From: Strigamia acuminata
Lineage: Eukaryota > Arthropoda > Chilopoda > Geophilomorpha > Linotaeniidae
Assembly (NCBI GenBank): GCA_949358305.1
Contig: OX442318.1
Location: 15,544,517-15,608,516 of the forward strand
DNA: 64,000 bases
Reading direction: 5' to 3'
Part shown: positions 29,496-36,385 of the stretch, in pieces
How positions within the stretch are numbered: position 1 is the first letter of the stretch
How the letters are laid out: each line of letters starts with the position of its first letter
Made by a program: the position numbers and the translations under genes
Notes under the pieces: model-generated
The model's database searches: none
What the model was told of the DNA's origin: nothing
Seen by the model: the letters and a program-made list of their open reading frames with translations, nothing else

Positions 29496-30445
29496 TTTTT
29501 AATATCGACGAGTTTATCGACCCATGAATTATGCTTCTGATCGTAGCCGACCCATTTCACTAGGTACTTCCATGATCCATCGCTGTTTTTCTTTTTTCTA
29601 ATGACCTTTTCTATCAAATAAGGATCATCTACCCCGGTTTCAGTCTTTTGGAGTTCTTCACGGTAAAAGGAACCTTCGATCGATTCTCCCAGACTGTCTT
29701 TCAATTTGAAAATTGGAGGTTCGTACGACGTGTCCACTTTATCAATTGTAAAGATTTCATTAGTCCAATTTTGCAAAAACCCTTTGTCAAATATGGATTT
29801 GGATTTGGAAATACGCACTCGGTCACCAACTTTGAATTTAGGCTTGGACGTTGCCGGTTCGGGAAGTAATTTTAGTCTGAGCGCCTTTTCATGTTTGGGA
29901 GCCACATCTTTGGGTTTCATGTTGGTCGTACGATGAACCGAAGAGTTATAACGGGTCATCAATTGGGGTAAGATAGTAATCCAATTCCTCGAACCTTTCA
30001 AAGTAAAATGCCTGTACATGCGCTCTTTGAGTGTACGGTTGAACCGCTCAACCATGCTCGCTTTCAACGGCGAGTGTGTGGAAAAATGGTTGATGTTGAA
30101 CTTTTTGACCAGTGCCTTGAAATGGGAATTGTAGAATTCTTTCCCCCAATCGGATGCCATGTTGACCGGCCCCTTATTCCCCGCTTTGACGAGCACCTTT
30201 TCAAATGCAGCGGTTACGTCTTTGCCAGTCTTTGATTTGATGGGAACCGCATACGCATATTTAGAGAACGCATCTATAACCGTTAATAAGTATTTATAAC
30301 CTTTGTTTACACGGGAAAAAGGTATCAATTCGACTAAATCGATCTGCCATAAGTCGTTGATTGCAAAAGATACGACCGGACGTCTGACGTAATGCCTACG
30401 TGCCGGCTTATGTAATTCAGATACCAGTTGTTCTATGTCGGGCAT
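29492..30445 (-). CDS. Polinton integrase with C-terminal chromodomain
   Basis: 317 aa. A basic N-terminus (HKPARRHYVRRP) is followed by an rve-type core with acidic residues Asp36 (WQIDLVEL), Asp99 (ASDWGKEF) and Glu133 (MVERFNRT), as in retroviral-type DDE integrases. An SH3-like segment follows (KPKFKVGDRVRIS). Residues about 274-312 form a chromodomain (YLIEKVIRKK ... YLVKWVGY ... NSWV) that may direct insertion to modified chromatin. The start ATG is immediately preceded by a run of 19 A (30445-30463), which also encodes the lysine tail of the PLA2-like protein. Confidence 0.95.
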   Translation of the reverse strand: MPDIEQLVSELHKPARRHYVRRPVVSFAINDLWQIDLVELIPFSRVNKGYKYLLTVIDAFSKYAYAVPIKSKTGKDVTAAFEKVLVKAGNKGPVNMASDWGKEFYNSHFKALVKKFNINHFSTHSPLKASMVERFNRTLKERMYRHFTLKGSRNWITILPQLMTRYNSSVHRTTNMKPKDVAPKHEKALRLKLLPEPATSKPKFKVGDRVRISKSKSIFDKGFLQNWTNEIFTIDKVDTSYEPPIFKLKDSLGESIEGSFYREELQKTETGVDDPYLIEKVIRKKKNSDGSWKYLVKWVGYDQKHNSWVDKLVDIKK

Positions 30446-30846
30446 TTTTTTTTTTTTTTTTTTAGTCCCATTCCCAGTTTAAGTTTGGTATTGAACGTTG
30501 CTTTGATTGCTTTGGCGGCTAATTTTGTGCTTAAACTGACTGTTGGATCGGAGATGATTAAAACGCACGCTTCGACCAACTTTCTGTCTGCTTCGTGTCT
30601 GGCTTCTAAATTCTCATTTATGTAAGCAATGTCGTGCAGTTTGCACGCTTCATCCAATGGGTTTATGCCTTTATCACCTCTTGTTAGACGTTTATCTAAT
30701 TTTGTGCCCGGGCCGCAATAGTTGTACCCGGGGATATGCATTTCTACCGGTAATTTATTGATTAGTTTATTCAAAAGTCCTTTTCCGGTTGCTGGAGATT
30801 TTTTTTTTTTATGAACTGATATTTCAAGGTCCCGCATGCCAAGCAT
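30433..30846 (-). CDS. PLA2-like virion protein
   Basis: 137 aa from the nearest ATG. It carries a parvovirus/adintovirus-type phospholipase A2 core: calcium-loop-like YCGPG at 43-47 and the catalytic HDIAY at 71-75. A hydrophobic helix-like segment and a C-terminal lysine run follow. Such domains act on endosomal membranes during entry in parvoviruses; here the role is inferred. A TGKGL motif upstream of the core resembles an adenain-type cleavage site. Residues 1-16 come from sequence overlapping the zinc-ribbon ORF, so the annotated start is doubtful. The true N-terminus may come from that ORF across an A12 run (30799-30810) or from the internal Met36. Confidence 0.85.
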   Translation of the reverse strand: MLGMRDLEISVHKKKKSPATGKGLLNKLINKLPVEMHIPGYNYCGPGTKLDKRLTRGDKGINPLDEACKLHDIAYINENLEARHEADRKLVEACVLIISDPTVSLSTKLAAKAIKATFNTKLKLGMGLKKKKKKCPT

Positions 30847-30935
30847 TTGCCTCTTTTGTAGGCTCTGTTATTCTTAGTGACACCCATTTCCAACGTGCCG
30901 GTAGGAGTAGACTTTTTGCATTTAACGCAAAACAT
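30771..30935 (-). CDS. Short zinc-ribbon protein (54 aa, DUF5679-like)
   Basis: A 54-aa ORF starting at the ATG at 30935. Two CxxC pairs, Cys3/Cys6 (MFCVKC) and Cys31/Cys34 (KCLACG), with NNRAYKRGK between and KYQF after, form a zinc ribbon resembling DUF5679, known from adintoviruses, Polintons and large DNA viruses. The frame stops at 30771, after running through the A12 tract into the PLA2-like gene, which lies in the -1 frame. In related elements I recall the zinc ribbon and PLA2 domain on one protein, so this may be a split gene. Too short for usual ORF cut-offs, but the motif is clear. Confidence 0.7.
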   Translation of the reverse strand: MFCVKCKKSTPTGTLEMGVTKNNRAYKRGKCLACGTLKYQFIKKKNLQQPEKDF

Positions 30936-30971
30936 GTTTGTCTTCTTTTTTTTATTACGGGAATATAAAAA

Positions 30972-31649
30972 ATGAATGTCATAAATTTTGACACGGGGCG
31001 TTTGGACAAATGTGATAAGTCAATTTTGCCGAAAAACATAAGATGCATCATGTGTGGTCCGGCTGAATGTGGGAAAACGAATCTGTTGCTAAACTTCCTG
31101 CACTGGTTACGATTTGACAAGCTGATGGTGTTTTCTAAAACTTTATTTCAACCAAAATACGAGCGGTTAAGAGAGTTGTTCGAGGATCTAGAATCGGAAT
31201 TGGGCGAACAGGTAGCTCATTTCTTCCCGAGCAACGAAGATGTGCCGTCTCCCGAACAACTTTTTGATAAAACTGTGAACAAGTCTATTTTTGTGTTTGA
31301 CGATGTGATGACCGACAAGCAACATAATATTGAGAAATATTTTGCCCAGGGTCGACATAGTAACGTGGATTCTTTTTACTTGTGTCAGACTTATAGCCGG
31401 ATCCCAAAACAGGTGATAAGAGACAATGCTAATTTAATAATCATGTTCAGACAAGACGAAAGAAACATGAAACACGTTTTTGACAACCATGTTGGAACGG
31501 ACATGACGTACGTTCGATTCAGAGACATGTGTAAGTCGTGTTGGGACGATGATACGTTTGGCTTTCTCACGATAGACAAGACCAAGTCTATGTCGAGCGG
31601 GAGATATAAAAATAAATTTTCCCCATTTTTAAAAAATGAACATGAATAA
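30972..31649 (+). CDS. A32-like genome-packaging ATPase
   Basis: 225 aa of the FtsK/HerA superfamily type found in Polintons and nucleocytoplasmic large DNA viruses. Walker A is GPAECGKT at residues 29-36. Walker B is SIFVFDD at 105-111. A conserved glutamine-containing strand, SFYLCQTYSRIP, follows, with an arginine-bearing IIMFRQDER. It would pump the element genome into capsids. The ATG sits at the end of an A6 run (30967-30972). It diverges from the minus-strand block with about 36 bp from the zinc-ribbon start, so 30936-30971 must hold a bidirectional promoter. It overlaps the next ORF by 14 bp. Confidence 0.95.
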   Translation: MNVINFDTGRLDKCDKSILPKNIRCIMCGPAECGKTNLLLNFLHWLRFDKLMVFSKTLFQPKYERLRELFEDLESELGEQVAHFFPSNEDVPSPEQLFDKTVNKSIFVFDDVMTDKQHNIEKYFAQGRHSNVDSFYLCQTYSRIPKQVIRDNANLIIMFRQDERNMKHVFDNHVGTDMTYVRFRDMCKSCWDDDTFGFLTIDKTKSMSSGRYKNKFSPFLKNEHE

Positions 31650-32859
31650 ACAGCAGCGTGGAAATTACGAGAAATTAAAACAGAGCTTGAAAAAAAAGTT
31701 TCTGCAAGATAAGTTAAACAGAGGATCCGAAGATGAAGCGCTCGGTGCATTCTTCAAACCGGTAACTGCTGCATTGCATAGCCTGCCGCAGCAGCAGCAG
31801 CAACTATCTCCACCCCTTGCTCTACCACCTACGACTTTCAAATCCTCACCTTCCACTCACATTAAAAGAGAGTTGTCATCTTTCACACCCATTACAAGTA
31901 AGTCCAATAATTTAAAGTACGAAATGGATCTAGAATCACCGCTCTTACCTTGGGAAAGTTCATCCTTAAAAAGGCAGTTCAGTCGCCAAAGTTTGTCCTC
32001 AAGTAAAATTGAAACTCCTCGACTTAAGTTTGGCCGGGATGATGGGAATGAAGAGGAAAATGTTTCATTTCAAAGAGAGGGAGAGACGAGCCTCGTAGAA
32101 GATGATGATGATGATGATGATTGGCAATTTGCTCATGTGCTTCCAAATATAAAATATCAACGCGACATAAGAAAAAGTCTCGAATTAAAAATGACGGACA
32201 AAGAATCGGAAAACGCAGTACAGCAAGAGTTCTTGAAATATTACGCCGAAAATGCGGCTCATTTAGATACGGTGTTTGGAATTAGATATGACCCGTATGA
32301 TTCAAAATTTAAAATAGGAGTCGAAGAAGTTAAATTCTTTCCAACTCATATACTTGTGAAAAACGTAAAGTATCCACGAACTCCAACATTAATGCATCTC
32401 CTCATGCAAAAACTTCCACCGATTGAAGGAACTATGACAGACCAAAATTTTGTGGATTACGGCAGGATTCTCATTTCTAGTCAAGGGTTATTTAAAAAGA
32501 ACAATTCGGCAACTAATATGCCAAAGTCTAGTAAAGGAGAAAAGTATATGACAGTGGTTAAACGAATTTGGGAACTGTATAAAAATCGTCCAAAGACAAC
32601 ATCCCAAGCTGGCAAGAACACACCCCAAGCTGGCAAAGGTGTCACGAAAACGTTTCGGCCGCACAACTCCGTAGACTACAAGTATTACAATAACCCGGAC
32701 GAATTAATAGACAGGCTGCGATTGTTGCATGCATCACGGGATGCTGGAAACCAGTCTCACGACAATGAAATTGTAGAAATACTTATGGAACTAAAAGAGG
32801 AAAGAGTCCTCGATAAAACCAAGTTTGAAAACATGCGGAAGAAAATTCTCGCAAATTAA
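31636..32859 (+). CDS. Conserved Polinton structural-type protein of unknown role
   Basis: 407 aa. The N-terminal third is low complexity and basic, with a glutamine run near residue 55 and an aspartate run near 155-162. A folded segment follows (FGIRYDPYDSKFKIG ... FFPTHILVKN ... LMHLLMQKLPP), a pattern I associate with proteins widespread in invertebrate Polintons, possibly DUF8207; that name is from memory and unverified. QAGKGVT near residue 330 resembles the GKG motifs in other virion proteins here. Location between ATPase and minor capsid suggests a virion component. The start overlaps the ATPase end and sits at an A6 run. Confidence 0.75.
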   Translation: MNMNKQQRGNYEKLKQSLKKKFLQDKLNRGSEDEALGAFFKPVTAALHSLPQQQQQLSPPLALPPTTFKSSPSTHIKRELSSFTPITSKSNNLKYEMDLESPLLPWESSSLKRQFSRQSLSSSKIETPRLKFGRDDGNEEENVSFQREGETSLVEDDDDDDDWQFAHVLPNIKYQRDIRKSLELKMTDKESENAVQQEFLKYYAENAAHLDTVFGIRYDPYDSKFKIGVEEVKFFPTHILVKNVKYPRTPTLMHLLMQKLPPIEGTMTDQNFVDYGRILISSQGLFKKNNSATNMPKSSKGEKYMTVVKRIWELYKNRPKTTSQAGKNTPQAGKGVTKTFRPHNSVDYKYYNNPDELIDRLRLLHASRDAGNQSHDNEIVEILMELKEERVLDKTKFENMRKKILAN

Positions 32860-32885
32860 AAAAAGTAATAATAATCGTGATTACC

Positions 32886-33641
32886 ATGTCTATCGTACTA
32901 AGCAGTACGAAATCGGATTTCCTCACTACTTTTAGCTCACCTTTAATTTTGGGTGACGACGAATACGAATTGGGATTAGTGAGCCTCGAGACATTTTACA
33001 CGATGCCAAATATAACCGAGGACAACAACGTGTTCAAATACTACACCATTGAAGTAGATGTGAACGTCCCCGCTCGTATTATAGGTACGCTCAACTACGA
33101 CATCATCGTTCCCGTGGGTTGTTACGAACTTGCCGACATTATCTCGTACATACATACCGAAATGAAATCCAGAGGACACTGGAATATGAAAGACGACGCA
33201 CCTTTCATCGACATCGTGGCCAATTATAATACTCTGTCCACGACATTAGTGATTAGCGATGCCAGTTACGGGGCCAATTTTTCGGAAAATAGAAGTATGG
33301 CTAAATTATTCGGTCTCAAAACAAAGAAATACGGTGTAGGTAGAAGCGAATCCATTAATCCGGTGAACATTTTTCACATTAACACTATCCTGGTCCATTG
33401 TGATCTTATTACCGACTCTTATAAAAACGGGAAGACGGCTCCGATCATATACGCATTTTTTCCTAATGTCCCGCCAGGCTTCAAAATAGTAGAAATGCCG
33501 TATAACATAGTTTACTTGCCGGTGAAAAATCAATCTAAAATACACGAAGTCAGGATCTGGTTGACCGATCAAGACGATAAACCACTGAATCTGAGAGGAG
33601 AAATTTTTACTACACGTTTACACTTACGAAAAATAAATTAA
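32886..33641 (+). CDS. Minor capsid (penton) protein
   Basis: 251 aa from the ATG at 32886 (the frame opens at a GTG at 32877). The start MSIVLSSTKSDF and the following LGDDEYELGLVSLETF match the single jelly-roll minor capsid proteins of Polintons by pattern and position, next to the ATPase and the major capsid gene. Mostly beta-strand-like sequence, no membrane segment. It would form the vertex pentons of the icosahedral shell. Confidence 0.85.
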   Translation: MSIVLSSTKSDFLTTFSSPLILGDDEYELGLVSLETFYTMPNITEDNNVFKYYTIEVDVNVPARIIGTLNYDIIVPVGCYELADIISYIHTEMKSRGHWNMKDDAPFIDIVANYNTLSTTLVISDASYGANFSENRSMAKLFGLKTKKYGVGRSESINPVNIFHINTILVHCDLITDSYKNGKTAPIIYAFFPNVPPGFKIVEMPYNIVYLPVKNQSKIHEVRIWLTDQDDKPLNLRGEIFTTRLHLRKIN

Positions 33642-33658
33642 AGCGTAATTAAAAAAAC

Positions 33659-33820
33659 ATGCCGTTAATTTTTAATAAGAACGTAACGGCAAGTAATACC
33701 CCCAGCACCAGCTCCAACACTGCCACTGTCAAGACACCCTCATCGATTAGAGGTGGAAATATAAAAATTATAAAGTCTTCGATACGGCCAGATAATCGAG
33801 AATATATAAATTCTTTTTAA
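33659..33820 (+). CDS. 53-aa ORF between the capsid genes
   Basis: A short ORF beginning MPLIFNKN, preceded by an A7 run. It has a Ser/Thr-rich linker followed by SSIRGGNIKII. IRGG followed by N fits the adenain type (M/I/L)-x-G-G consensus, so it could be a precursor of a small core or cement peptide, as in adenoviruses. Position, 17 bp after the minor capsid stop, and the A-run context support it as a gene. Function not known. Confidence 0.55.
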   Translation: MPLIFNKNVTASNTPSTSSNTATVKTPSSIRGGNIKIIKSSIRPDNREYINSF

Positions 33821-34020
33821 AAAAATATATATTAAGTAATTAATTAAGTACCGTAATTCTTTTAAAAAAAAATATATATTAAGTAATTAATTAAGTAATT
33901 CTTTTTAAAAATATATATATATTAAGTAATTAATTAAGTAATTCTTTTTAAAAAAATATATATATTAAGTAATTAATTAAGTAATTCTTTTTAAAAAATA
34001 TATATATATTAAGTAATTAA
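33811..34020. repeat. AT-rich tandem repeat, about 43-bp unit, near five copies
   Basis: Copies begin at about 33811, 33857, 33899, 33942 and 33985. Each has TTCTTTTTAAAAA, a TATATA stretch and TTAAGTAATTAATTAAGTAA. It fills the gap between the 53-aa ORF and the major capsid gene and so makes up its upstream region. Its AATTAA motif recurs before other genes in the element. Confidence 0.92.
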
Positions 34021-34032
34021 AAAATAGCGACG

Positions 34033-35352
34033 ATGCAAGTCTCCGAGAATTATTTGGATGTCGAACAACCATTCGTCGTCGATGAATCTGTTAATGCCTA
34101 CAACTACCACGAATATTATCCTATTATAGGAACTAATTTAAATAATGTGAATTCCGAAATTCGATTAATCATTCAAAACGAAGATGTATGGACTCACCCT
34201 CATAAAAGTTACGTCTGCATAACAGGAAGATTAGTGAAAGCGGATGGTACAGACCTTATCGCTCAAGCTGATGAACAAGACCATATAATAACGTTAGGAA
34301 ATAACTTTATGCCATTTTTGTTCAGCAACATGAAATATCACATAGGTGATAAATTAATAGACGAAATAAATTATCCGGGTTATGCTACCACTATTAAGGG
34401 CTTACTAACGTACAAACAGCTCCAAAATTCGAGCGGAAATATGGGATGGATAGTAGATCATCACAAGGGCGAAGCATCGGATACTCTTAATCCCGCTTTT
34501 CTAGAACGTAGAATATTTTACAACATAATGCCAACGCCCAAAGGATCGTTCTCTTTGTTAGTACCGTTAACACATTTAATGGGATTTTTCGAAGACTATA
34601 CGAAAATCATATATGGTGCCAAACAAGTTTTGACCTTAATGCGAACTCACGACAACGATGCCATTTTTAAAGCGATACAGTCCGGTCCCGCCCCAAAAGT
34701 AAACACCCCCGTTGGAAAAATTATCATCGAACAGTTATATTGGTTGATGCCGCACGTCTTACCGTCCGATATCCAAAAGAATAGATTACTCACTGCCATA
34801 GATAGAGGGGTGAACGTTCCATTAGCTTTTCGACATTGGTCGTTCGAAATGACAGACGTGCCACAAAGTAAGGAACACGCGTGGAGAGTGGTAACAACCA
34901 GCACGTCAGAAAAACCACGTTACATCATCGTGGCTTTACAAACGAATAAAAGAGACGACCAATTAAAAAATCCAGCCACATTTGATAACTGCAATGTAAC
35001 GGAAGTTCATGCATACTTAAATTCGGAACGATATCCTTATCTGGACAGTAACAATGATTTTAAGAAAGCCAATTTCTGTAAATTCTTAGAAAGTTGCATT
35101 CAATTTAGAAAAGACTATTACGGTGCCGACGATTTACCGTTTAATACTTTCGAGTACGGAAATATATACCCGCTCATCGTAATAGATTGCACGAAACAAA
35201 GCGAAAGAATGAAAACCGGAATAATGGACGTGCAAATAAAAATGAAATTTGCAGAAACCGTTTCTGCCGACACTAAAGCCTACGCTTTGATAATAAGCGA
35301 TAGACTAATGACTATGAAATTAGACAAGGGTAAAATCGAAGTATTATATTAG
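34033..35352 (+). CDS. Major capsid protein (double jelly-roll type)
   Basis: 439 aa, a common length for Polinton/adintovirus major capsid proteins. It opens MQVSENYLDVEQPF and continues in beta-strand-rich segments (IRLIIQNEDVW, LIDEINYPGYATT, and near the C-terminus YPLIVIDCTKQSER and VQIKMKF), in the expected place after the minor capsid gene. Two jelly-roll domains are expected and the length fits, but the fold is inferred. Trimeric hexons form the virion shell. Full length with no stop. Confidence 0.88.
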   Translation: MQVSENYLDVEQPFVVDESVNAYNYHEYYPIIGTNLNNVNSEIRLIIQNEDVWTHPHKSYVCITGRLVKADGTDLIAQADEQDHIITLGNNFMPFLFSNMKYHIGDKLIDEINYPGYATTIKGLLTYKQLQNSSGNMGWIVDHHKGEASDTLNPAFLERRIFYNIMPTPKGSFSLLVPLTHLMGFFEDYTKIIYGAKQVLTLMRTHDNDAIFKAIQSGPAPKVNTPVGKIIIEQLYWLMPHVLPSDIQKNRLLTAIDRGVNVPLAFRHWSFEMTDVPQSKEHAWRVVTTSTSEKPRYIIVALQTNKRDDQLKNPATFDNCNVTEVHAYLNSERYPYLDSNNDFKKANFCKFLESCIQFRKDYYGADDLPFNTFEYGNIYPLIVIDCTKQSERMKTGIMDVQIKMKFAETVSADTKAYALIISDRLMTMKLDKGKIEVLY

Positions 35353-35355
35353 ATT

Positions 35356-35515
35356 TTAAAATAATATATACGTATATAAAATATATATAAATATATATAA
35401 TATATAATATATATATAATATATATATATATATAATATATATATAATATATATAATATATAATATATAATATATATAAATAAATATATATAAAATAATAT
35501 ATACGTATATAAAAA
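35356..35515. repeat. AT microsatellite between capsid and pX-like genes
   Basis: About 160 bp of nearly pure TATA/ATAT with scattered ATATACG. No gene. It may unpair easily, or may simply have expanded by slippage. The next gene starts 13 bp later after an A6 run. Confidence 0.95.
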
Positions 35516-35527
35516 AAGAAATAAAAA

Positions 35528-35995
35528 ATGTATAAGATACATAAAGTGAATCTATCTCCGAATCAACAACGAAAAATATCCAAGTCTGTCAAAAAAAAGA
35601 TACCCTTGCATTTAAGATTGAAATACGAACAATTAAACGGCAATCATGGCTTGTCTCTTACGGATAGACAAATAAACAAGATCAAAAAAGCCGGTTCTAA
35701 AAAGAAAGGCATGACTTTGAGTATACCTTCGAATCAAATTAAACAATCTGGCGGATTTTTTCCTTTATTACTTCCACTATTGGGGGCTTTAGGCGGTCTC
35801 GCTGGCGGTGCGGCAGGAATTGCCAAAGCTGTCGATGAGGCAAAAACCAACAAGAGAATGCTCGATGAGACAAAACGTCATAATGCAGTTTCAGAAGGTA
35901 AAGGAATGCAATTCGCAAAAAAAAAATCGCGGAAACGCAAGTCTGGAAAAGGTTTTTACTTGAAACCTTACGGCTCACTGGTGACAAAAAAATAA
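35528..35995 (+). CDS. pX/pVI-like small virion protein, hydrophobic and basic
   Basis: 155 aa. A basic N-terminus is followed at about residue 77 by a glycine-rich hydrophobic segment (SGGFFPLLLPLLGALGG), then a helical part (AKAVDEAKTNKRM) and a basic C-terminus with EGKGM, a lysine/arginine run and SGKGFYLKPYG. The hydrophobic segment resembles membrane-lytic or core peptides of adenovirus-like particles. SGG, EGKG and SGKG look like adenain-type sites. The stop follows seven A (35986-35992), and the protease ORF continues in the -1 frame. In relatives as I remember them, the KPYG region and protease are one protein. Confidence 0.8.
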   Translation: MYKIHKVNLSPNQQRKISKSVKKKIPLHLRLKYEQLNGNHGLSLTDRQINKIKKAGSKKKGMTLSIPSNQIKQSGGFFPLLLPLLGALGGLAGGAAGIAKAVDEAKTNKRMLDETKRHNAVSEGKGMQFAKKKSRKRKSGKGFYLKPYGSLVTKK

Positions 35996-36009
35996 AACCG
36001 CTAGATTCG

Positions 36010-36351
36010 TTGCAGTTGGAGGAACTGGCCAGACGAATGAAAATTTCATTTTTTAGAGGAGTGTTTTCGAGAGATACTTTACCCGCCAAACCACGATCGA
36101 AAGAATGTGGAATTATTAATTTGAACACGCACCACGAAAGCGGAAGTCATTGGGTGGCATACAGTAAAATTGGAAATAAGAAGCTGTACTTTGATAGTTT
36201 CGGAGACTTGCCACCCCCGTTGGAATTATACGATTATCTGGGAGACAACATAAAATACAATTACAATCAGTATCAAAATTTTGACGAAATTACTTGCGGC
36301 CATTTGTGCTTATATGTTTTAAAAAAATGGAGGAAAGAAGAAAAAAAATAA
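36010..36351 (+). CDS. Adenain-like cysteine protease, paralogue 1, no good start codon
   Basis: The protease domain has the full C5 layout: His in SGSHWVAY, Asp in LYFDSFGD, Gln in YQNFDEIT and Cys in TCGHLCLYVL (His38, Asp53, Gln80, Cys87 counted from the ATG at 36037). That ATG lies inside the domain: the helix before it (LQLEELARRM), which aligns with the N-terminus of paralogue 2, is upstream and lacks an ATG. The frame is open without a stop back through the 3' end of the pX-like gene, from which it is offset by -1 at an A7 run. It may therefore be made as a frameshift fusion, or the gene is split by an indel. Confidence 0.82.
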   Translation: MQLEELARRMKISFFRGVFSRDTLPAKPRSKECGIINLNTHHESGSHWVAYSKIGNKKLYFDSFGDLPPPLELYDYLGDNIKYNYNQYQNFDEITCGHLCLYVLKKWRKEEKK

Positions 36352-36385
36352 TTAAAAAATAGTTTTTTTCCCTTCTATTAAAAAA

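Noticed and set aside
30824-31120. 98-aa minus-strand ORF opposite the ATPase start
   Set aside because: Antisense shadow of the ATPase gene; it has no coherent family signal and uses the same bases as the divergent promoter.
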